NCBI GenBank assembly: GCA_026986785.1 | Contig: JALSNW010000051.1 | Span: forward strand, 124,001-188,000 | Direction of reading: 5' to 3' | From: Deltaproteobacteria bacterium | GTDB taxonomy: Bacteria; Desulfobacterota; Dissulfuribacteria; Dissulfuribacterales; QOAL01 | Length of the DNA stretch: 64,000 nt | Part shown: positions 57,856 through 64,000 of the stretch, one piece after another | How the letters are laid out: every line of letters begins with the position of its first letter | Numbering within the stretch: position 1 is the stretch's first letter | Translations under genes and position numbers: made by a program | Notes under the pieces: generated by a model | The model's input: only the letters and a program-made list of their open reading frames with translations | The model's database searches: none | What the model was told of the DNA's origin: nothing

Positions 57856-58507
57856 TTATATCCAGGATAATGTAAATCAGAGGGAATGCAAGAGGTGTGG
57901 TACCTGTTGTAAAAAAGGGGGGCCATGTCTCCACAGTGAAGACCGGGTTCTATTGGTTAAAGGTGTACTCGGCCCTCCTGATCTTGTTACATACAGGGCG
58001 GGAGAGATGGCATTGAATCCTTTGTCCAAGGAACTCGTATGCCTAAAATCAGAGATGATAAAGATACGAGGGGATGATCAGGGTACGTGTATCTTCTTTC
58101 GGTATGCAGATAATTCCTGCACTATTTATGAGAATAGGCCTCTTGAGTGCAGACGGCTTAAATGTTGGGACACAAGGGATATAGAGGGGCTTTTTCTCAA
58201 CGATACATTGATGCGTATGGACCTGATTCCAGAGGACAGTCTTCTTTCTGAACTGATAAAAGCCTACGAGATCACCTATTCCATCTCTTCGATTTGGCAG
58301 CTCTGTAGAGATTCATTTGATGAGGGGAAGGGGCAGAGTGATAGGCGTCAGGTCTTGATAGCAAAAGACATGGAATTCAGAAACAAGGTAATGGAGACGG
58401 TGGGGATCGACCAGGCAAGTTGTAATTTTTTTTTCGGTCGTCCTGTAGCAGATATCATCGCTGTTTTTGAAACGATCCTTTGTGAAAAAAGACCTAAAAA
58501 TGAATGA
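57842..58507 (+). CDS. YkgJ-family cysteine-cluster protein (2)
   Basis: 221 residues. CKRCGTCCKKGGPC at residues 13-26, then CLKSEM, GTCIFFRYADNSCTIYENRP and LECRRLKCWD: the same family as the divergent neighbour but a different subgroup. No later start codon precedes the cluster, so the ATG at 57842 (or one upstream) is needed. It lies directly before dsrA; the operator-like palindrome overlaps its stop. Role probably in metal or cluster handling. Confidence 0.87.
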   Translation: MISDIYIQDNVNQRECKRCGTCCKKGGPCLHSEDRVLLVKGVLGPPDLVTYRAGEMALNPLSKELVCLKSEMIKIRGDDQGTCIFFRYADNSCTIYENRPLECRRLKCWDTRDIEGLFLNDTLMRMDLIPEDSLLSELIKAYEITYSISSIWQLCRDSFDEGKGQSDRRQVLIAKDMEFRNKVMETVGIDQASCNFFFGRPVADIIAVFETILCEKRPKNE

Positions 58508-58519
58508 AAGTTCATTAAT
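58501..58519. promoter_or_regulatory. Candidate operator, AATGA-N4-TCATT palindrome (dsrA, distal)
   Basis: TGAATGAAAGTTCATTAAT with a perfect palindrome AATGAAAGTTCATT apart from the two central bases. It overlaps the stop codon of the upstream gene and lies about 105 nt before the dsrA -35 box. Confidence 0.5.
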
Positions 58520-58623
58520 TGTAAGGTTTCTCACATTTTCATAGAGCTTCTCATCATCCTGATTTGATTAGGAAAAAAAGGAATCAATTTTAAAATATAT
58601 TGAAATTACCTAATTTTTTTGGC

Positions 58624-58653
58624 TTGACAAGGATAGCACAAAGATATTATAAA
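58624..58653 (+). promoter_or_regulatory. Strong sigma-70-type promoter of dsrABD
   Basis: Perfect TTGACA, 17-18 nt, TTATAA/TATAAA. Predicted start near 58660 gives a leader of about 140 nt. Confidence 0.75.
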
Positions 58654-58685
58654 AGTTTTCACGCAATAAAATTTTGTTAGTTACC

Positions 58686-58700
58686 GAATGAATGTTCAAT
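58686..58700. promoter_or_regulatory. Candidate operator, AATGA/TCAAT (dsrA, proximal)
   Basis: AATGAATGTTCAAT, one mismatch to AATGA-N4-TCATT, about 27-40 nt downstream of the predicted dsrA transcription start, the same relative place as in the dsrMKJOP and atp leaders. Confidence 0.5.
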
Positions 58701-58723
58701 TTTCATGGTGAAATTCAGGCTCT

Positions 58724-58740
58724 TCCTGAACATGTCAGGA
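58724..58740 (+). promoter_or_regulatory. Hairpin in the dsrA leader
   Basis: TCCTGA-ACATG-TCAGGA, a perfect 6-bp stem, about 60 nt before the dsrA start. No T-run, so it is more likely an mRNA-stabilising or processing structure than a terminator. Confidence 0.45.
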
Positions 58741-58800
58741 TTGAGAATGCGATTTTGAGATAAGAATTTGAAAAAAAACTACCTAAGGAGGGAGATTTAA

Positions 58801-60087
58801 ATGGCTGATGTCAAGAAGCACGACACTCCAATGTGCGATGAGCTCAAAAGCGGGCCATGGCCAAGTTTTGTTGATGACATAGAACAGAAGGGCCTAAAAG
58901 GCAAGCAGGATTGCCTGGACCTTCTGGGACAGCTGGAGCTGTCCTATGTCCATAAGGAAACCCATTGGAAACACGGCGGTATCGTAGGTGTTTTTGGCTA
59001 TGGTGGCGGTGTTATTGGCCGCTACTCAGACGTCCCCGACAAGTTTCCATCAATTGCGCACTTTCACACCATGCGTGTCAACCAGCCTGCAAGCAAGTTT
59101 TATAGCTCTGCTTACTTGCGCAAGGTCTGTGACATGTGGGATCACAGGGGCAGCGGCATGACAAACTTCCACGGCTCCACCGGTGATATGATCCTGCTTG
59201 GAACCACAACGGACCAACTGGAGCCTGTCTTCTACGACTTGACCCATCAGATGAGTGTTGACCTTGGAGGTTCTGGTTCAAACCTGCGTACACCTGCGTG
59301 CTGTATTGGAAAGGCACGTTGTGAGTGGTCATGCCTTGATACCCAACAGATCTGCTACGATCTGACACAGACTTATCAAGATGAGCTCCACAGGCCTGCA
59401 TTCCCCTACAAGTTCAAGTTCAAGGTCTCTGGTTGTCCAAATGACTGTGTCGCCGCTATCGCTCGTTCCTGCTGCTCCATAATCGGGACATGGAAGGATG
59501 ATATTCGTATTGATCAGGAAGCTGTCAAGGCCTACATTGGTGGTGAGCTGAAACCAAATGCCGGTGCTTTCTCAGGCAGGGATTGGGGCCCATTCGATAT
59601 CCAGAAGGAGGTCATTGACCTCTGCCCAAGCGAGTGTATGTGGATGGATGGTGATGAGCTCAAGATCGACAACAAGGAGTGCACCAGGTGTATGCATTGT
59701 ATCAACGTAATGCCAGAGGCACTTCGCCCGGGTACGGATACTGGTGCAACCATACTCTGCGGCGCCAAGGCCCCGATCCTCGACGGCGCACAGATGTCCA
59801 CATTGGCAATCCCGTTCATCCGTATGGAGGCCCCCTACGATGAATTCAAGGATTTTGTCGACAAGATCTGGGATTGGTGGATGGAGCTTGGAAAGAACAG
59901 GGAGCGTTTTGGGGAGTTGATTCAGCGTAAGAGCCTGCAGGAATTTCTGCGTATTGCAGAGCTGAAACCCATTCCTCAGCACGTCAAGGAGCCAAGGTCC
60001 AATCCCTACGTGTTCTGGCAGGAGAGTGAGGTTGAAGGTGGCTGGGAACGCGACATCAAGGCATTCCGGGCACGTCACGCTGCTTAA
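58801..60087 (+). CDS. dsrA: Dissimilatory sulfite reductase subunit alpha
   Basis: 428 residues. Siroheme-4Fe4S ligands CCIGKARC (C-x5-C) and SGCPNDC (C-x3-C), both intact, and an inserted ferredoxin domain with CPSEC, then CTRCMHC. With DsrB it reduces sulfite, delivering the sulfur to DsrC. AAGGAGGG precedes the ATG. Length is normal for the family. Confidence 0.98.
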   Translation: MADVKKHDTPMCDELKSGPWPSFVDDIEQKGLKGKQDCLDLLGQLELSYVHKETHWKHGGIVGVFGYGGGVIGRYSDVPDKFPSIAHFHTMRVNQPASKFYSSAYLRKVCDMWDHRGSGMTNFHGSTGDMILLGTTTDQLEPVFYDLTHQMSVDLGGSGSNLRTPACCIGKARCEWSCLDTQQICYDLTQTYQDELHRPAFPYKFKFKVSGCPNDCVAAIARSCCSIIGTWKDDIRIDQEAVKAYIGGELKPNAGAFSGRDWGPFDIQKEVIDLCPSECMWMDGDELKIDNKECTRCMHCINVMPEALRPGTDTGATILCGAKAPILDGAQMSTLAIPFIRMEAPYDEFKDFVDKIWDWWMELGKNRERFGELIQRKSLQEFLRIAELKPIPQHVKEPRSNPYVFWQESEVEGGWERDIKAFRARHAA

Positions 60088-60112
60088 TCAAATTTGACAG
60101 GAGGTTAACATA

Positions 60113-61348
60113 ATGGATCTTAAAGAATTATATGGAGATAATCCAGGTTTCGATATATCTGATAAAGTAAATCAGCCCTACGATCCTGAGTTGGCTGAAA
60201 AACTCTATGATCCCAAAAAGCCTATGGCCAACAGGATCACTGATATTGGACCACCATTTTATGAGCAGTTCTTCCCACCAATCATAAAGAAGAACTATGG
60301 CAAGTGGAAGAGCCACGAGATAATTGAACCAGGTATCATCAAGTATGTCAGCGAGACAGGTGATACCTGCTTCGTAGTACGCTGTGGAACCCCTCGTCTC
60401 ATCACTACGGATCTCGTTCGCGAATTCTGCGACATAGCAGACAAGTACTGCGAAGGATGTGTCAGGTGGACTACGAGAAACAACGTGGAGTTCATGACCG
60501 ACAGCGAGGAAAAGCTTCGTGCATTGGTGGATGACATCAAGGGTAGGAAGCACCCAGGTGGTTCCTACAAGCTTCCCATTGGTGGTACTGGTGCTTGTGT
60601 GACCAACATCGTTCATACCCAGGGATGGGTCCACTGCCATACGCCTGCTACAGATGCCTCTGGCGTGGTCAAGGCAGTCATGGATGACCTTTTCGACTAC
60701 TTTGGAAGCATGAAGCTGCCCGCGCAGGTCCGTATCGCATTGGCCTGCTGCCTGAACATGTGTGGTGCTGTTCACTGTTCTGATATCGCTATCCTCGGTG
60801 TGCATAGAAAGCCACCTTTTGTTGAGGATGATCGTATCATGGGGGTCTGCGAGATCCCTCTTGCAGTCGCTGCTTGTCCACTTGGGGCAATCAGGCCTGT
60901 TACCATCGAGCAGGATGGCAAGAAGATCAAGACAGTACGCGTGAAGAATGAGCGCTGCATGTTCTGCGGTAACTGCTATACTATGTGTCCGGCAATGCCC
61001 CTTGCTGACGAAGAAGGTGATGGAATTGGCCTATTGGTCGGTGGAAAGATATCAAACAGGATCAGTGCACCTAAGTTCTCCAAGTTCGTAGTGCCGTATA
61101 TCCCAAATGAGCCACCACGTTGGCCATCGGCCTGCAAGACCATCAAGAAGATCCTTGAAACCTATGCAAGCGATGCCAGGAAGTATGAACGCTTGGGCGA
61201 TTGGGCAGAGCGCATAGGCTGGGAGCGCTTCTTCGAGAAATGCGATATTCCCTTTACTGACAAATCTATTGACGATTATCGTTTGGCATACGATACTTAT
61301 CATACCACTACACTGTTCAAGTGGAGTGTACATACCGATAACTTTTAA
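60113..61348 (+). CDS. dsrB: Dissimilatory sulfite reductase subunit beta
   Basis: 411 residues. Siroheme-domain Cys set [11 protein letters not shown], and a ferredoxin domain [11 protein letters not shown] with CPLGA earlier. AGGAGG precedes ATG 60113. The conserved [12 protein letters not shown] block begins near residue 36 rather than about 12 as I recall from Desulfovibrio, so the N-terminus is extended by about 24 residues. Confidence 0.98.
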   Translation: MDLKELYGDNPGFDISDKVNQPYDPELAEKLYDPKKPMANRITDIGPPFYEQFFPPIIKKNYGKWKSHEIIEPGIIKYVSETGDTCFVVRCGTPRLITTDLVREFCDIADKYCEGCVRWTTRNNVEFMTDSEEKLRALVDDIKGRKHPGGSYKLPIGGTGACVTNIVHTQGWVHCHTPATDASGVVKAVMDDLFDYFGSMKLPAQVRIALACCLNMCGAVHCSDIAILGVHRKPPFVEDDRIMGVCEIPLAVAACPLGAIRPVTIEQDGKKIKTVRVKNERCMFCGNCYTMCPAMPLADEEGDGIGLLVGGKISNRISAPKFSKFVVPYIPNEPPRWPSACKTIKKILETYASDARKYERLGDWAERIGWERFFEKCDIPFTDKSIDDYRLAYDTYHTTTLFKWSVHTDNF

Positions 61349-61365
61349 GCGGAAGGGGGCTGATT

Positions 61366-61623
61366 ATGGCCATAGATAAGGAAGAATTAAAACAGAAGAT
61401 CCTCGAATTTGCCACAAAGAAGGCCAAGCACAAATCAAAGATGTATATCAAGGATTTGTACAAGGCTGCTCCAGACGCCTCGCCAAGGCAGATAAAGAAT
61501 GCTGCCAATGAATTGGTCAGGGAAGGCAAATTAGAGTTCTTCTCTTCAGGTAGTACCACCATGTATGGTGTGCCTGGTTTTGGAAAGTCTGAGAAAGATC
61601 AGTTCGGAGAACTAGAGGAATAA
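61366..61623 (+). CDS. dsrD: DsrD, activator of sulfite reductase
   Basis: 85 residues, winged-helix fold (KEELKQKILEFATKKAKHKS, ASPRQIKNAANELVREGKLE). DsrD is found with reductive DsrAB and stimulates sulfite reduction; it does not appear to bind DNA in the usual way. 17 nt after dsrB. Confidence 0.96.
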   Translation: MAIDKEELKQKILEFATKKAKHKSKMYIKDLYKAAPDASPRQIKNAANELVREGKLEFFSSGSTTMYGVPGFGKSEKDQFGELEE

Positions 61624-61635
61624 AAGAGTAACTAA

Positions 61636-61671
61636 GATGAAAAGGCCCTGGATGAACAGGGCCTTTTCATC
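61636..61671 (+). terminator. Intrinsic terminator of dsrABD
   Basis: Perfect 15-bp stem GATGAAAAGGCCCTG / CAGGGCCTTTTCATC with a 6-nt loop, followed by TTTTT. Also serves the convergent methyltransferase gene. Confidence 0.95.
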
Positions 61672-61698
61672 TTTTTGGTTTTTTTTCAGAGACGCTTC

Positions 61699-62376
61699 TT
61701 ATCCAAGTCGACCCCATACTATAAAGTGGCGGTCGCTTATTACCTCTGTATGCAAATAATCAAGTCCTGCCTGTCTCAATTGTGAGGCAACCTCATCTAT
61801 CCTGTACGCAGCAAGTAACGACCTGTAAAAATCCCTTTTTAAGATCTCTGCTTCTTTGCCAGAATAGGTCTCGACAATCTTTTTGGCTATCTCCTTGCTT
61901 TGTGGTCTCAAAAGATCCATTACAAATATAGGCGCCTTATTTGCGGCCCATTGTTTGATTGTTTGCCACAAGACGAGGGGATCTCGTAGGTGGTGGAGAA
62001 GGCTATTTACTATGATGCCATTGTATTTATCAAGGGGTAAGACCTTAAGGGGAATAGTTGCATGGACAAGGGTGATTCTTTCCTGGATCTTCCATGCCTT
62101 TATGGTCCTTTCAGCATACGTCAACATGGCCTTCGAGCCGTCAATGCCATGTATCTCTACTCTGGGAAAGGCAACAGCAAAGCGGCATGTGATATCCCCA
62201 GTGCCACAGCCAAGATCCAGGAATGTACCTGAAACAAGATGGCCTAAGCGTTGTCTGAAGGCCTCTACAAACATATTGTGAGGTTCAGTGAAATCCGCCT
62301 CGGCATAGGCCTTTGCCTGCTCTGCCTCCTCCATGAGTTCAGGTTCAGGTATACGGGACAAGAGGTTGTCAGACAT
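61699..62376 (-). CDS. Class I SAM-dependent methyltransferase
   Basis: 225 residues. SAM motif I LDLGCGTGDITCRFA, acidic motif II in IHGIDGSKAMLTYAERT, then IIVNSLLHHLRD. Substrate unknown. Eleven nt after glyS on the same strand, so it is co-transcribed. AGGAAG precedes the ATG. Confidence 0.9.
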   Translation of the reverse strand: MSDNLLSRIPEPELMEEAEQAKAYAEADFTEPHNMFVEAFRQRLGHLVSGTFLDLGCGTGDITCRFAVAFPRVEIHGIDGSKAMLTYAERTIKAWKIQERITLVHATIPLKVLPLDKYNGIIVNSLLHHLRDPLVLWQTIKQWAANKAPIFVMDLLRPQSKEIAKKIVETYSGKEAEILKRDFYRSLLAAYRIDEVASQLRQAGLDYLHTEVISDRHFIVWGRLG

Positions 62377-62387
62377 GACTTCCTTTT

Positions 62388-64000
62388 TTACCTTTCAGTT
62401 ACAATCTGGGATAGATCTCCTATCCTAAGAAAGAGCTTGGCGATCATCCACAAGAGGGCAAGCCTGTTCCTCTTGGTCTTCTCGTCATCCACCATGACCA
62501 TGACATGATCGAAAAAGTCATCTATGTAAGGCTTTAGACTGAGCATTAGGAGTAGGGCCTCTTTATATTGAGTGGCAGAAGGGCAACTATTTGGTTTTGG
62601 GGCCTTGAGTAGTGGGTTGATTTGCTCTTTAACGCGCAAAAAGGCCTCATAAAGGCCTTTTTCCTGGGGCTCTTCAAAACAGTCTGGTTTGATCTCACCC
62701 CCAGGAAAGCCCTTCAAGATGTTCATTACCCTCTTGAATGCTATGCTTAGTGGTTCAAATTCAGCCAGCGCTCTAACATCATTCATGGCCTTTGCCCTTT
62801 GATAGCAGTCACTCGGGGAATCGAAGCCTGCCTTGACTGCAGCCTCTACCACGTCATAGTCGAATCCCTGGCCAATGAGGTCGTGGGTGAATCGCCTCTT
62901 GATAAAATCCCTCACCTCGTCCCTCAGACCAGGCGGTATTTCAGTCAAGAGTGGAGAAATGGCAGAAATTGCCTCATCTATCAGGGCTTTGAGGGAGACA
63001 TGGATATCTTTTGACAGGAGTATGTGGATAATTCCTAATGCCTGTCTCCTAAGTGCATACGGGTCCTGGGCACCAGTAGGCTTTAGCCCAATGGCAAAAG
63101 TGCTCAAGATGGTGTCAATCTTGTCGGCAATGGAGACAAGGCTGCCAGCCACGGTCTCTGGCAAACGTCCCTCTGATCGTATGGGGAGATAATGTTCCTC
63201 TATTGCCTGGGCAACAGCTGGGGGTTCTCCAGAAAGCAAGGCATATTCCCTACCGATTATGCCTTGCAAGGTGGGGAATTCACCCACCATCTCTGTACAT
63301 AGATCAGCCTTACAGAGATGTGCAGCCCGGCGCACAGTGTTTAGGTCTGCTGGTGATAGCTCAGAGGCCAAGAATGATGCTATCTTTTCTATCCGAAGGG
63401 TCTTGTCCATAAGGGTCCCAAGCCCTTTATGGAAGATCATACCAGAGAGGTCCTGGACGAAATCCTCCAGTCTCCTCTTCGTGTCTTCCTGGAAGAAGAA
63501 TTCGGCATCGGCAAGACGGGCACCAAGAACACGCTGGTGTCCACTCCTTACCAGCTCAATCCTTTTGGAGGGGGTATTGTTTATGGCAACGAAATTGGCC
63601 TTGAGTTTCCCTGCCTCGTCTGTGACAGCAAAATATTTCTGATGTTCTTTCATGCATGTGATCAGTACTGGGGCAGGAAGCGAGAGGTATTTTTCATCAA
63701 AGCTGCCACATATTGCAGAGGGAAATTCTGTAAGAAAGGTATTTTGTTCGATGAGTTCTTCATCCTCTAAAAGCAGGCCATGATATTCGTCAACAGCCCG
63801 CCTTGCGGATTTCAAGAGGCTATACCGTCTTGTCTCTACATCTGCTATACAAAAGGCATCCTCCAGTTGACGTTTATAGTCTTCAAAAGAGGCTGATTCC
63901 AGCCCTATGGGTCCACTGGCCATAAACCTGTGGCCATGAGTCGTCCTGTCGGAACAGATGCCGGCGATCTCAAAGGGAACGACCCTTGTCCCAATGAGGG
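62388..64000 (-). CDS. glyS: Glycyl-tRNA synthetase beta subunit (5' end outside window)
   Basis: 536 residues are visible; the frame runs through the right edge, where it still encodes IGTRVVPFEIAGI and RTTHGHRFMASGP, family motifs. Full GlyS is about 690 residues, so roughly 150 are missing. DKTLRIEKIASFLASELS, LCKADLCTEMVGEFPTLQG and the C-terminal anticodon-binding region (FDHVMVMVDDEKTKRNRLAL) are present. It pairs with the alpha subunit GlyQ, not seen here. Confidence 0.97.
   Translation of the reverse strand, partial: LIGTRVVPFEIAGICSDRTTHGHRFMASGPIGLESASFEDYKRQLEDAFCIADVETRRYSLLKSARRAVDEYHGLLLEDEELIEQNTFLTEFPSAICGSFDEKYLSLPAPVLITCMKEHQKYFAVTDEAGKLKANFVAINNTPSKRIELVRSGHQRVLGARLADAEFFFQEDTKRRLEDFVQDLSGMIFHKGLGTLMDKTLRIEKIASFLASELSPADLNTVRRAAHLCKADLCTEMVGEFPTLQGIIGREYALLSGEPPAVAQAIEEHYLPIRSEGRLPETVAGSLVSIADKIDTILSTFAIGLKPTGAQDPYALRRQALGIIHILLSKDIHVSLKALIDEAISAISPLLTEIPPGLRDEVRDFIKRRFTHDLIGQGFDYDVVEAAVKAGFDSPSDCYQRAKAMNDVRALAEFEPLSIAFKRVMNILKGFPGGEIKPDCFEEPQEKGLYEAFLRVKEQINPLLKAPKPNSCPSATQYKEALLLMLSLKPYIDDFFDHVMVMVDDEKTKRNRLALLWMIAKLFLRIGDLSQIVTER

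Overview
The window comes from a sulfate-, sulfite- or sulfur-respiring bacterium of the Desulfobacterota (formerly Deltaproteobacteria). It encodes a reductive-type dissimilatory sulfite reductase (dsrA-dsrB-dsrD), the membrane complex dsrMKJOP, a CbiA-type amidase that is probably DsrN, and several small conserved proteins that usually travel with sulfate-reducer genes. No oxidative-type dsrEFH genes are present. Arg is mostly AGG/AGA and Ile often ATA, and base composition is moderate. That codon use is common in moderate thermophiles, but this is only an inference and I cannot name a species. No insertion sequence, prophage, CRISPR array or integrase is visible, so this looks like core chromosome.

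Layout. 1-8.6 kb: a secreted protein of unknown function, then a sensory block of a Cache receptor fused to an AlbA_2 (Schlafen-type) domain, a Cache chemoreceptor, a CheY-like receiver and a PAS hybrid kinase with receiver and Hpt. 8.7-11.4 kb: DUF202 and UspA genes, then an HD-GYP phosphodiesterase. 11.6-14.3 kb: nitrogen locus amtB-glnK with a sigma-54-type promoter, and an outer-membrane barrel gene. 14.6-17.3 kb: two small conserved genes and a TPR-methyltransferase. 17.5-26.8 kb: a TolC/MFP/RND efflux operon ending in a NUDIX gene, a TauE/SafE permease with an aminotransferase, rpe and a tiny secreted protein. 27-31.6 kb: GAF histidine kinase, tatD, maf, yggS, queD, queE. 31.7-37.7 kb: ATP synthase genes b', b, delta, alpha, gamma, beta, epsilon (a and c are not here). 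37.8-44.5 kb: a truncated GlmU-like nucleotidyltransferase, zapB, zapA, 6S RNA, rny, tyrS, an EamA protein, tRNA-Leu(CAG) and ribF. 44.7-61.6 kb: ferredoxin, dsrN-like gene, B12-radical SAM protein, RsbRD_N protein, dsrMKJOP, a broken or recoded zinc ribbon, two TPR proteins, two cysteine-cluster proteins and dsrABD. The right end holds a methyltransferase gene and glyS, which runs off the window.

How the genes work together. DsrAB with DsrD reduces sulfite (to DsrC trisulfide, with dsrC elsewhere). DsrMKJOP links the menaquinone pool and periplasmic electrons to that reaction. The F1Fo ATPase uses the resulting proton gradient. The most interesting signal is a short palindrome, AATGA-N4-TCATT, found just downstream of strong sigma-70-like promoters of the dsrMKJOP operon and the ATP synthase operon. 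A one-mismatch copy sits at the same place before dsrA, a further exact copy lies upstream of the dsrA promoter, and a wider-spaced relative lies before the ferredoxin gene. I read this as a candidate shared operator of an energy-metabolism regulon whose regulator is not in the window. Other points worth a look are the zinc-ribbon gene with an in-frame TGA beside dsrP, the Cache-AlbA_2 receptor, a two-copy repeat that carries terminators, and a roughly 250-nt element bounded by inverted repeats after the 6S RNA gene.
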